From: Thermopolyspora sp040678635
GTDB taxonomy: Bacteria > Actinomycetota > Actinomycetes > Streptosporangiales > Streptosporangiaceae
DNA: 64,000 bases
Direction: 5' to 3'
NCBI RefSeq assembly: GCF_040678635.1
Contig: NZ_JBFATZ010000002.1
Span: forward strand, 611,913-675,912
Below are positions 1 to 7,896 of the stretch, in pieces (position 1 is the first letter of the stretch; each line of letters starts with the position of its first letter). The notes under the pieces are model-generated. The model worked only from the letters and a program-made list of their open reading frames with translations, was not told the DNA's origin and made no database searches. The translations under genes and the position numbers were made by a program.

Positions 1-96
1 AGGGTCGTCGGCCGCCGCGGCCGTTATCCACAGAAAGCGGTTCGGGTGCTTCGGGCGGGCCTCTCGTGCGCGAAGGTCTGGGCCGGAGGTGGTCCC
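1..96. other. Left edge of window, no gene seen
   Basis: No convincing coding sequence in the first 96 bases. A GGAGGT ribosome-binding site at 85-90 belongs to the following yraN gene. The stretch is probably the intergenic end of an upstream gene outside the window. Confidence 0.4.
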
Positions 97-450
97 ATGG
101 CCGGGAGGAACGAGCTGGGCAGGCGCGGCGAGCAGGTCGCCGCGGCATTCATCCGCGACTTCGGCATGCGCATCCTGCAACGCAACTGGCGCTGCCGGAG
201 CGGCGAGATCGACATCATCGCCCGCGACGGCGACACCCTCGTCGTGGTGGAGGTGAAGACCCGCTCGGGGCGCAGCCACGGCACCGGCCTGGAGGCGGTC
301 AACGAGGACAAGGTGGCCCGGCTGTACGGGCTCGCCGCCCGGTGGCTCAGCGGCCAGGGCGAGTCCTTCGAGCGCATCCGCATCGACGTCGTGGCCCTTG
401 AGCTGTTCGCGGGGCAGCTCGTCGTCCGCTACGAGCGGGGGGTGAGCTGA
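97..450 (+). CDS. yraN: YraN family protein (UPF0102), putative endonuclease-fold protein
   Basis: 117 residues, the usual family length. The N-terminal part carries the UPF0102 pattern GRRGEQVAAAFI followed by SGEIDIIARDGDTLVVVEVKTR, which resembles the restriction-endonuclease-like core (acidic E/D residues and the E-V-K motif). Biochemical role is not established for the family. Start chosen at ATG 97 because GGAGGT (85-90) sits 6 nt upstream; an in-frame start at 46 would add 17 residues without family similarity. The stop codon directly abuts the ATG of the ComM/YifB gene (TGA-ATG), so the two are probably translationally coupled. The yraN-yifB-dprA order is a conserved actinobacterial arrangement. 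Confidence 0.9.
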   Translation: MAGRNELGRRGEQVAAAFIRDFGMRILQRNWRCRSGEIDIIARDGDTLVVVEVKTRSGRSHGTGLEAVNEDKVARLYGLAARWLSGQGESFERIRIDVVALELFAGQLVVRYERGVS

Positions 451-2133
451 ATGCCCGTGGCCCGCACGCGTTGCGTCGCGCTGATCGGGGTCAGCGGCCG
501 AGTGGTCGAGGTCGAGGCCGACGTGGGCAGGGGAGTGCCGGGCACCCACCTGATCGGCCTGCTCGACACCGCGTTGAGCGAGGCCAGGGGCCGCGTCCGC
601 TCCGCCGTCATCAACAGCGGCTTCGTCTGGCCCGACGCCCGGATCACCGTCAGCCTCTTCCCCGCCGGGCTGCCGAAGAAGGGCGGCCATTTCGACCTCG
701 CCATCGCCGTTAGCCTCCTCGCGGGCGCGAACCTGGTCCCCGCGGCCCGGATCGCCGATCCGTTCTTCATCGGCGAGCTCGGCTTGGACGGGACGATCCG
801 TCCGGTCCGAGGCGTGCTGCCCGCGATGCTGGCCGCAGCCGAGGCCGGGGCGGACACGGCGGTGGTGCCGGTCGCCAACATCGCCGAGGCGCGCCTGGTG
901 CCCGGCATCACCGTCGTGCCCGCGGAGAACCTGGCGCTTCTGGTCGGGTGGTTGCGCTCCGGCAGGCCGGACGGTCCCTGGCCGGTGTCCGGCGCGTCCG
1001 CGCAGACCATCGGTGCGGGGATGCCGGCCGGGGGCGAGGCCGCGCTCGGCGGCGGAGCCCGGCGGTGCCGTCAGGCGGGTGACGAGCCGTACGCGCACGA
1101 AGATGATCCGGGTGCGGCGACGCCGCCGCTCGTGCCGAGGACGGAGCCGTACGCGCATGGGGATGACCCGCCGGGGCTCGATCTGGCCGACGTCGCCGGG
1201 CAGGCGGCGGCACGACACGCCCTGGAGGTGTGCGCGGCCGGTGGCCACAATCTGTGGATGCTGGGGCCGCCCGGAACCGGCAAGACGATGCTGGCCGAGC
1301 GCCTGCCCACGCTGCTTCCACCGCTCGAACGCGACCAGGCGCTCGAGATCACCGCGATTCACTCTGTGGCGGGCACACTGCCCCCCGGTGAGCCGCTGCT
1401 GACTCGCGCGCCGTTCATGGCCCCGCACCACACGGCCACCGCCGCCGCGATCATCGGCGGCGGAAGCGGCATGGTTCGCCCCGGAGCGGTGAGCCTCGCG
1501 CATCGAGGCGTGCTCTTTCTCGACGAGGCCCCCGAATTCCCCGCGAGCGTCCTGGAATCCCTGCGGCAGCCGCTGGAGTCGGGCGTGGTCACGGTCTCCA
1601 GGGCCGCGGGGACGGTCACCTTTCCCGCCCGTTTCCTCCTCGTCCTTGCGTCCAACCCCTGTCCCTGCGGCCACGCCGGCGGCCAGGACAACATCTGTGT
1701 CTGCACGCCCCACCTGCGCCGCCGCTACCTGGCCAGGCTCTCGGGCCCGCTGCTCGACCGGGTGGACGTCAAGGTCATGCTGCGCCGGTTCACCCGCCGC
1801 GAGCTGCTCGCCGACCGCCGCTTCATCGAGTCGAGCAAGGTCGTCGCCGAGCGCGTCCTGGCCGCCCGCGAACGGGCCGCCAAACGCCTGGCCGGCACCC
1901 CGTGGCGATGCAACGCCGAAGTCCCCACCTCGGCATTGCACGGCGACCTTCGCCTTGAGGAAGAGGCCACGGCCCCCTTGCAGCGCTGCCTCGACACCGG
2001 GGAACTCAGCGCCCGCGGCGTCGACCGCGCATTACGCCTTTCCTGGACGCTCGCGGACCTCGCCGGCAAGGACCGCCCCACCATCGACGAGACCCACGCC
2101 GCCCTCACTCTCTGGCTAGGTGAACAGTGGTAA
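451..2133 (+). CDS. YifB/ComM family Mg-chelatase-like AAA+ ATPase
   Basis: 560 residues. The N-terminal lobe (about 1-170) is a Lon-protease-like domain with the family text PGTHLIGLLDTALSEAR and LPKKGGHFDLAIA. The AAA+ module has Walker A GPPGTGKT near residue 271 and Walker B VLFLDEAPEF near 353, then the Cys-rich NPCPCGHAGG...CVC segment near 401-417 and the C-terminal helical bundle. ComM, the best studied homologue, promotes branch migration during natural transformation. Between the two lobes (about 175-230) is a non-conserved linker in which the segment EPYAH(E/G)DDP occurs twice, encoded by near-identical 30-bp sequences at 1081-1110 and 1141-1170. It overlaps the dprA start by 7 nt, so the two are likely co-translated. 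Confidence 0.93.
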   Translation: MPVARTRCVALIGVSGRVVEVEADVGRGVPGTHLIGLLDTALSEARGRVRSAVINSGFVWPDARITVSLFPAGLPKKGGHFDLAIAVSLLAGANLVPAARIADPFFIGELGLDGTIRPVRGVLPAMLAAAEAGADTAVVPVANIAEARLVPGITVVPAENLALLVGWLRSGRPDGPWPVSGASAQTIGAGMPAGGEAALGGGARRCRQAGDEPYAHEDDPGAATPPLVPRTEPYAHGDDPPGLDLADVAGQAAARHALEVCAAGGHNLWMLGPPGTGKTMLAERLPTLLPPLERDQALEITAIHSVAGTLPPGEPLLTRAPFMAPHHTATAAAIIGGGSGMVRPGAVSLAHRGVLFLDEAPEFPASVLESLRQPLESGVVTVSRAAGTVTFPARFLLVLASNPCPCGHAGGQDNICVCTPHLRRRYLARLSGPLLDRVDVKVMLRRFTRRELLADRRFIESSKVVAERVLAARERAAKRLAGTPWRCNAEVPTSALHGDLRLEEEATAPLQRCLDTGELSARGVDRALRLSWTLADLAGKDRPTIDETHAALTLWLGEQW

Positions 2134-3842
2134 CCCCGCCCATCCGTCCCGGCCTCGCCTCCTCCGCAGGCCAGGCCCTCACCCGCGAGCGTCTGGCCCG
2201 GGCGACGCTCATGCGCGTGGCCGACCCCGGCGACCCACTTCTCGGGTACCTCCTGACCCGGCTGGGTGCCGTGGAGACCTTGACCCGCATTCGCGCTGGC
2301 GACCTTATCGGGATCCTCGCCGTCACCTCTCCTGACGACGATGGTCGAACACCCGGTTCCGCCGAGAAGACCGAAGGCTCCACGGCCACCTGCGGATGCC
2401 CCACCGCCACCTGTGGATGCCCTGCGGCCACCTGCGGATGCGGGCAGAGCCGGAGCCGTGGCGCTACGGGCGCGGGCGGCGTGGCGTGCCGGGCGAGCGA
2501 TGGCGGCGTGGACGCCGGTGCAGGGGCGAGCGTCCGGGAGGGTGCCGGAGTCGCGGCACACGACGGCGGCGAAGGTCGCTGCCGAAACCGCGGCGACGGG
2601 CACGGCAGTGAGCACGGCGATGGGCGCGGCAGTGGGCACGGCGATGGGCACGGCGATGGGCACTGCGGCGGGCGCGGAGAAGGTGACACGGTCGCCGCCG
2701 GAAGGGCTCCCGGGTGCGGTTGCGGTTCGCAGGGCGCACGAGCGGACCTGGCACGAGCGGACATGGCACGAGCGGGCATGGACGGTGCCAGGCGGGAGGG
2801 AGGCGGCCGAAGGCGCGGCGGTCAGGAAGACCGGATGCGGATGGTGGCGGGCAGGAGAGTCGATGTCCAACGTTCGCTTGAGGCATGGCGGGCGCGGCTG
2901 GAAACGGCGGATCCGGCGCGGGATCTCGCCGCCGGTGAGTCGATGGGCGCGCGGCTGATCGTGCCGGGTGACATCGAATGGCCCACCCAGTTGGACGACC
3001 TCGGATATGCGCGGCCGTACGGGTTGTGGCTGTGGGGGGACGCCGATCTGCGCTTCTCCTGCCTGAAGTCGGTGTCGATCGTGGGGTCGCGGGCCGCCAC
3101 TGCCTACGGCACGCACGTGGCGGCCGAGTTCGGAGCCTCGTTGGGGGACATGGGCTGGACGGTCGTCTCCGGCGGTGCGTACGGGATCGACGGGGCGGTG
3201 CACCGGAGTGCCTTGGGGGGCGAGTCGCCGACCATCGTGGTGCTCGCCTGCGCCACCGACATCGACTATCCCCTGGGCCATCACGACCTGTTCCGCCTGG
3301 TGCGGGAGAACGGGCTCCTCGTCAGCGAGTGCCCGCCTGGCGTTCGCCCGACCCGCCTGCGCTTCCTGATCCGCAATCGCCTGATCGCCGCGCTGTCTAG
3401 AGGGACGATCGTCGTCGAGGCGGCGCTGCGTAGCGGGGCGCTGAACACGGTGGGGCACGCCGTGTCGCTGCGTCGCCCCGTGGGGGCGGTGCCGGGACCG
3501 GTCACCTCCGGCACCTCCGCGGGATGTCACCAGCTCATCCGGCAGGGTAAGGCGGTGTGCGTCACCACCCCCGAGGAGGTCGTCGATCTCGTCGGCACAA
3601 TCGGCGACGACCTGGCTCCCCGTCGCCGCGGCCCGGTGCTGCCCCGCGACGCCCTGAGCCAGGTCATGCGGCAGGTGCTGGACGCGGTACCCGGCCGAGG
3701 GGGTGCCGGTCCGGCCTCCATCGCCGTCGAGGCGGGAGTCGATCTCTCCACCGCCCTCACCTGCCTGGGCGGTCTCGCCGCCGCCGGTTACGTCGAACGC
3801 GCCGGCCAGGGATGGCGCCTCCGCCCCGGGACGCTCCAATGA
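2127..3842 (+). CDS. dprA: DprA-like DNA-processing protein with large Cys/Gly/His-rich insertion
   Basis: 571 residues against about 370-390 for typical DprA. GTG start overlapping the previous stop. The N-terminal SAM-like domain (about 1-70) ends in TRIRAGDLIGIL. The SMF/Rossmann domain starts near residue 230, with VSIVGSRAATAYG near 316, VVSGGAYGIDGAVHR near 347, RFLIRNRLIAALS and EAALRSGALNTVGHA, all DprA hallmarks. A C-terminal winged-helix-like tail covers about 505-571. Residues about 75-225 are an insertion made of a TATCGCP/PAATCGC tract followed by a GDGHGxGHGDGH tract, unlike any DprA I know. DprA loads RecA on incoming single-stranded DNA. Codon phase is uninterrupted across the insertion, so it should be translated, although a pair of compensating indels cannot be excluded by eye. 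Confidence 0.88.
   Translation: MVTPPIRPGLASSAGQALTRERLARATLMRVADPGDPLLGYLLTRLGAVETLTRIRAGDLIGILAVTSPDDDGRTPGSAEKTEGSTATCGCPTATCGCPAATCGCGQSRSRGATGAGGVACRASDGGVDAGAGASVREGAGVAAHDGGEGRCRNRGDGHGSEHGDGRGSGHGDGHGDGHCGGRGEGDTVAAGRAPGCGCGSQGARADLARADMARAGMDGARREGGGRRRGGQEDRMRMVAGRRVDVQRSLEAWRARLETADPARDLAAGESMGARLIVPGDIEWPTQLDDLGYARPYGLWLWGDADLRFSCLKSVSIVGSRAATAYGTHVAAEFGASLGDMGWTVVSGGAYGIDGAVHRSALGGESPTIVVLACATDIDYPLGHHDLFRLVRENGLLVSECPPGVRPTRLRFLIRNRLIAALSRGTIVVEAALRSGALNTVGHAVSLRRPVGAVPGPVTSGTSAGCHQLIRQGKAVCVTTPEEVVDLVGTIGDDLAPRRRGPVLPRDALSQVMRQVLDAVPGRGGAGPASIAVEAGVDLSTALTCLGGLAAAGYVERAGQGWRLRPGTLQ
2370..2700 (+). repeat. Short in-frame repeats within dprA
   Basis: Directly visible: GGCCACCTGCGGATGC-type units repeated about three times (2385-2445), then degenerate GGGCACGGC/GGCGATGGGCA units at about 2595-2665. 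In the dprA frame they encode the TATCGCP and GDGHG tracts. Confidence 0.75.
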
Positions 3843-4323
3843 CCGCTTCCGGGCGTACCTCGGTGGCCGCTCCCGGCCGCCCCGCTGCTGGTGCTTTGGG
3901 GCATGCTTCGGTGACCGTTCCTGGGTTACCCGGTGGCCGTTCCTGGGCGTTCGTTGATCGCTTCCGGGTGGCCCCTGTGGTGCTTGGGGGCCGTGGCTGG
4001 GGGTTACCTACCCGGTGGCCGCTTCCGGGGCATTCGGTGCTGGTGCTGTGGGGGTGTGCTTCGGTGACCGTTCCTGGGGTACCCGGTGGCCGTTCCCGGG
4101 CGTTCGTTGATCGCTTCAGGGTCGCCTCTGTGGTGCTTAGGGACCGTGGCTGGGGTACCCGGTCGCCGCTTCCGGAGCACCCAGCGATGCTCTGAGCGTG
4201 CTTCGGCGACCGTTCCCGGGCTGGCTCGATGATCGCGCTTGCGGGATGTGCGGCTGGGTGTCGTGGTTCAGTGCACCGCCGTCGGGGCGGCAGGCCACGC
4301 GCTGGGTCTTACGGCGCAGGGTC
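3843..4323. repeat. Degenerate tandem repeat, period about 142-153 bp, downstream of dprA
   Basis: Three copies of a block beginning GCTTCGGTGACCGTTCC start at 3905, 4058 and 4200 (spacings 153 and 142), the third truncated. Shared internal words include CCCGGTGGCCGTTC, GCGTTCGTTGATCGCTTC and GTGGTGCTT. The first spacing is a multiple of three and one forward frame stays open to 4195, but it has no start site or conserved domain. No convincing gene lies in this 480-base stretch. In Streptomyces the sporulation sigma factor gene whiG lies in the corresponding interval; nothing like it is seen here. Confidence 0.7.
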
Positions 4324-4908
4324 TTACGGTCGGGGGGCGGGCGACGGTGGGGTTGGGGGCAGGAAGGCGGGGGAACCGAAGGGGACGTGCCAGAAGGGGA
4401 GAAGCCTGACTCTTGGGCGGCCCAGGAGCAGGAGTGGGTCGAGGTAGTGGCGGTCGCGGAGGAGGCCCCAATGGAGGCAGGAGACGGGGCAGTGGCCCGG
4501 GAGCGGTTCCAGCAGTCCGATGACGTCGCCGGGGCGGACCGGGGCTCCGCGTTCCACCAGGGGGCGTACGGGTAGGTAGGTCGTGCGTAGGCCGTGCTCG
4601 TGGAGGATGGTGACGACGCCGCGTCCGGCCACGCGGCCCGTGTAGCCGATTCTTCCCATTGCGGGGGCCTTGACCTGAGCTCCGGGTTCGGCGGCGAGGT
4701 CTACGCCGCGGTGCCCGGCCAGCCATGGAAATGCCGGGGGCGCGAAGTGGCGGAGGACGTGGATGGGGCCGTCGAGTGGTGGGCGCCGACGTGGCTCTGG
4801 GGCCGATGTGAAGCCGCTCGCCGCCGCCAGCGTGAGTGCGAGGACGATGCGGGCGGCCTGCCTGCCGTATCGCCTCGCACGGTGCAGGGGGGTCTGTGAC
4901 CTTGTCAT
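4324..4908 (-). CDS. Secreted M23 family metallopeptidase
   Basis: 194 residues from ATG at 4908. An N-terminal signal sequence (RQAARIVLALTLAAASGF, about 14-31) implies export. The M23/LytM domain shows GHRGVDLAAEPGAQV (His and Asp zinc ligands), MGRIGYTGRVAGRGVVTI, then GHCPVSCLHWGLL with the third His ligand. Actinobacterial members of this type read TTYxPV rather than the YAHL of other M23 enzymes, as here. Predicted role is peptidoglycan endopeptidase at the cell surface. No obvious ribosome-binding site precedes 4908; an alternative ATG at 4926 adds six residues. The proline-rich C-terminal tail (LPPTPPSPAPRP) is not part of the catalytic domain. Confidence 0.82.
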   Translation of the reverse strand: MTRSQTPLHRARRYGRQAARIVLALTLAAASGFTSAPEPRRRPPLDGPIHVLRHFAPPAFPWLAGHRGVDLAAEPGAQVKAPAMGRIGYTGRVAGRGVVTILHEHGLRTTYLPVRPLVERGAPVRPGDVIGLLEPLPGHCPVSCLHWGLLRDRHYLDPLLLLGRPRVRLLPFWHVPFGSPAFLPPTPPSPAPRP

Positions 4909-5149
4909 GCGGCGACTTTGCGGCATGGGACGCCGTGGGGAACGAGGTGAACGGGGTTCTGTGGATAGGGCGGATGTCTGGTCCGGGCCTGGCAAGCCTG
5001 AGGTGGGCTCCGTGGGTTGGTGGAGGTTGGGATTGGCTGTGGGCGGCGGGCGCGGAGGATGGTCTCTGGAAGTGAGACGGCTGAGGACGGCCTTGGACAG
5101 GACGATGTAGGGGGATGCCTGGCTGTCGGTCGGGGGAGATGCCTGGCGG

Positions 5150-6091
5150 TCAGGGGGCGGTGGGGCGTTTGGGGACGGGGACGCGAAGGAGGTCCTGGGC
5201 GAGGATGATCTCACCGGAGTAGTGGGCGGAGGCCTCCTCGAGGAAGCGGGGCTCGTCGTCGGTGGTGTAGCGCTCGGAGAAGTGGGTGAGGACGAGGCGG
5301 CGGGCGTTGCCCTCGTGGGCGATGCGGGCGGCTTGGGCGGCGGTGAGGTGGCCGTAGGCCTCGGCCAGGGGTTGTTCGGCGGACAGGAACGTTGATTCGA
5401 CGATGAGCAGGTCCACGTTGTCGGCCAGGGCGAAGGCGTTGTCGCACAGGCGGGTGTCCATGATGAAGGCGGCGCTCTGGCCCGGACGGGGGCGGCTGCA
5501 CTGCTCCAAGAGCACGGTGGAGCCGTCCGGGGCGGTCACTCTGCCCGTGCGCTGCAGCTCGCCGACGGCGGGACCGGCTATGCCGTATCGGGCGAGCAGT
5601 TCGGGGAGCATGCGGACGCCGGCGGGTTCGTCGAGGCGGTATCCGTAGGCGTCGACGGGATGCGAGAGCGGCCGGGCGGTGAGTCTCACCGGGCCCGCGT
5701 CGAACTCGGCGGCCTCGCCGTCGATCGGCGTGGGCCTGATGACGTCGGTGTCGGCGAAGACCGCGGCATGCCGCATGCGTCGCCAGTAGACCTCCCCGGA
5801 GGCGGGGTAGACGGCGCGCACGGGGTGGGGCACGCCGTCGCGGGCGATGCGCTGCAGGACGCCGGGGACGCCCAGGCAGTGGTCGCCGTGGAAGTGCGTG
5901 ACGCAGATCCAGTCGATGTCGTGCGCCGTCACCCCGGCGTACAGCATCTGCCGCTGGGTTCCCTCGCCCGGGTCGAAGAGGAAGCCGGTGCCGTCCCAGC
6001 GGAGCAGGTAGCCGTTGTGGTTGCGGTGCCGGGTGGGAACGGCGCTCGCGGTGCCGAGGACGACGAGCTCACGGTTGTGCACCTGCGTCAT
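5150..6091 (-). CDS. rnz: Ribonuclease Z (tRNA 3'-end endonuclease)
   Basis: 313 residues, normal for bacterial RNase Z. Metallo-beta-lactamase fold with the signature THFHGDH at 65-71 (H66, H68, D70, H71), N-terminal ELVVLGTASAVPT, GEGTQRQML, a mid-protein LSHPVDAYGYRL, FIMDTR and a C-terminal LTHFSERY, together supplying the two-zinc site. It removes 3' trailers from tRNA precursors. This fits the window: almost none of the 17 tRNA genes near 52.8-57.1 kb encodes its own CCA end, so they would need RNase Z plus the CCA-adding enzyme. No strong ribosome-binding site is seen before the ATG. Confidence 0.92.
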   Translation of the reverse strand: MTQVHNRELVVLGTASAVPTRHRNHNGYLLRWDGTGFLFDPGEGTQRQMLYAGVTAHDIDWICVTHFHGDHCLGVPGVLQRIARDGVPHPVRAVYPASGEVYWRRMRHAAVFADTDVIRPTPIDGEAAEFDAGPVRLTARPLSHPVDAYGYRLDEPAGVRMLPELLARYGIAGPAVGELQRTGRVTAPDGSTVLLEQCSRPRPGQSAAFIMDTRLCDNAFALADNVDLLIVESTFLSAEQPLAEAYGHLTAAQAARIAHEGNARRLVLTHFSERYTTDDEPRFLEEASAHYSGEIILAQDLLRVPVPKRPTAP

Positions 6092-6308
6092 GGTAGGAGG
6101 TCTTCACAGGGCGGGCGGGGTGGGTTCGTCGGGGCTGGGGTGGGGCCGGGCGTCGCAAGGATCACCGTGCGGTGCACGGGGCGTGGGCGGGCACCAAGGG
6201 ATTCGCGTCCAAAAGGCGTCCAGTGGACTTTGGACAACGATCGTCGGTGATGGTCGGCGGGCGGACGGCTCACCGGTGCGGCGCGCTGGCTCATGAATCC
6301 GGAGTTCA

Positions 6309-6425
6309 CGATCTCGAGTCGGTGGCCAGGATGCAATGGTCCCGGATGGCGTCCAGGTCCTCGATGGTCCGGTAGACGAAGCATCCGGGCAGGTCGTGGA
6401 TCCCGGGACGGTGAGAGAACGAGCG
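6309..6425 (-). pseudogene. nirB (nitrite reductase large subunit) remnant
   Basis: About 39 codons on the minus strand read ...PGIHDLPGCFVYRTIEDL and continue DAIRDHC. The text DLPGCFVYRTIEDLDAIR is very close to the FAD-domain segment of NirB-type nitrite reductases (P-G-R-D-L-P-G-C-F-V-Y-R-T-I-E-D-L-D-A-I). Nothing of the rest of the roughly 850-residue protein is present, so this is a short fossil fragment. Identity is from memory of the family, not from alignment. Confidence 0.55.
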
Positions 6426-6505
6426 GTCGGCGATACAACGAGTTAAGGGCGAGGGCCAGGGCTCATGGTGAGGGCGGGTCCACGGTGGTGCCGTCGCGTC
6501 ATGGA

Positions 6506-6593
6506 GCGGTGGGGTCGTGCAGGCGGTGGGGTCGCGGTGGGGTTGTGAAGCGGTGGGGTCGTGCAGGCGGTGAGGTCGCGGTGGAGTTGCGGA
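6506..6593. repeat. Two tandem copies of a 44-bp repeat
   Basis: Copies at 6506-6549 and 6550-6593 share GCGGTGGGGTCGTGCAGGCG and the following GGTCGCGGTGG. They lie between the nirB remnant and the rpsB leader. GC-rich GTGG words continue to about 6640. Confidence 0.75.
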
Positions 6594-6675
6594 GGCGGTG
6601 GGGTGGTTGAGGCGGGGGCGTGGTGGCGGCGGGAGGGGCGTCATGAGGACGGTCAGGATTGGAGGCGGTTCCAGG

Positions 6676-6681
6676 TAGACT
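6676..6681 (+). promoter_or_regulatory. Putative -10 element of rpsB promoter
   Basis: TAGACT fits the actinobacterial TANNNT consensus and lies just before the long structured rpsB leader. The expected -35 region (about 6653-6658) is poor, so this is tentative. Confidence 0.35.
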
Positions 6682-6682
6682 T

Positions 6683-6856
6683 TCCGGTGGCCCGTGTTAG
6701 GGCGGGCCGACTACGCACGCTCGTGCAGGAAGGCCGATCCCTCGGTCCGGGGCTCTCTCCGGCAGGGTCGGCCGCGGGCGTCAGGGCGGAGACCGGAGGT
6801 CTCCGCGGCAAACCGAGACCGTGCCTGCGGGCACACGACCATGGAGGACCACGACC
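6683..6856 (+). promoter_or_regulatory. Structured 5' leader of rpsB, candidate autoregulatory RNA
   Basis: Three hairpins can be drawn by eye: 6732-6742 with 6764-6773 (GGCCGATCCCT / AGGGTCGGCC, one bulge), 6787-6794 with 6798-6805 (CGGAGACC / GGTCTCCG, perfect 8 bp) and 6821-6825 with 6830-6834. A GGAGG ribosome-binding site at 6843-6847 follows. Leaders of rpsB-tsf operons are feedback sites for ribosomal protein S2 in other bacteria; that role here is inference. Confidence 0.4.
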
Positions 6857-7726
6857 ATGGCCCCCGTCGTCACCATGCGACAGCTCCTGGAGAGCGGCGT
6901 TCACTTCGGCCACCAGACGCGTCGGTGGAACCCGAAGATGAAGCGTTTCATTCTCACCGAGCGCAACGGCATCTACATCATCGACCTGCAGAAGTCGCTG
7001 TCCTACATCGACCGCGCCTACGACTTCGTCAAGGAGACGGTCGCGCACGGCGGCACCATCCTGTTCATCGGCACCAAGAAGCAGGGCCAGGAGGCCATCG
7101 CCGAGCAGGCCTCGCGGGTCGGCATGCCGTACGTGAACCAGCGCTGGCTGGGCGGCATGCTCACCAACTTCTCCACGGTGCACAAGCGGCTTCAGCGGCT
7201 CAAGGAGCTTGAGGAGCTCGACTTCGACAACGTGGCCGGCTCCGGGCTCACCAAGAAGGAGCTCCTGATGCGCCGCCGCGAGAAGGAGAAGCTGGAGCGC
7301 ACCCTCGGCGGCATCCGCGACATGTCCCGCGTCCCGAGCGCGATCTGGGTCGTGGACACCAAGAAGGAACACATCGCGATCAACGAGGCCAAGAAGCTCG
7401 GCATCCCGGTCGTGGCGATCCTCGACACCAACTGCGACCCCGACGAGGTCGACTACCCGATCCCGGGCAACGACGACGCGATCCGCGCCGTCAGCCTGCT
7501 CACCCGGGTCGTGGCCGACGGTGTTGCCGACGGTCTGATGGCGCGTGCGGGCGCCGCCCGCGGCGGTGACGAGAAGCCGGCGGGCGTCGCCGAGGCCGAG
7601 CCGCTGGCCGAGTGGGAGCGCGAACTGCTCGCCCGTTCCGAGGAGGGCGCCGCCGCGTCGGCCGCCGAGGGCGAGAGCGCCGAGGCTCCCGCCGCCGAGG
7701 GCGAGTCCGAGCAGCCGCAGGCCTGA
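6857..7726 (+). CDS. rpsB: 30S ribosomal protein S2 (uS2)
   Basis: 289 residues. Canonical N-terminus VVTMRQLLESGVHFGHQTRR, the WNPKMKRFI segment, and VDTKKEHIAINEAKKLGIPV in the second half. The C-terminal tail after about residue 235 is an acidic Ala/Glu/Gly/Ser-rich extension (EEGAAASAAEGESAEAPAAE), common in actinobacteria. ATG 6857 chosen because GGAGG (6843-6847) is correctly spaced and the family N-terminus starts there. First gene of the translation block rpsB-tsf-pyrH-frr; 170 nt separate it from tsf. Confidence 0.97.
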   Translation: MAPVVTMRQLLESGVHFGHQTRRWNPKMKRFILTERNGIYIIDLQKSLSYIDRAYDFVKETVAHGGTILFIGTKKQGQEAIAEQASRVGMPYVNQRWLGGMLTNFSTVHKRLQRLKELEELDFDNVAGSGLTKKELLMRRREKEKLERTLGGIRDMSRVPSAIWVVDTKKEHIAINEAKKLGIPVVAILDTNCDPDEVDYPIPGNDDAIRAVSLLTRVVADGVADGLMARAGAARGGDEKPAGVAEAEPLAEWERELLARSEEGAAASAAEGESAEAPAAEGESEQPQA

Positions 7727-7896
7727 CACTCGCGCGGCCGGCGGCCGGGCCGTACGGCGACGCGAAGCTACCCGTGGGGTGGGCGCGGACGACGGGGTTC
7801 ATCGCGGCGCATCGCGCCGGATGGGCTGCGGGACATCCGCACCCACCCTCCGCACGACGACATTCAGACAGATCTCAGAAAACAGGAATCAGGACA

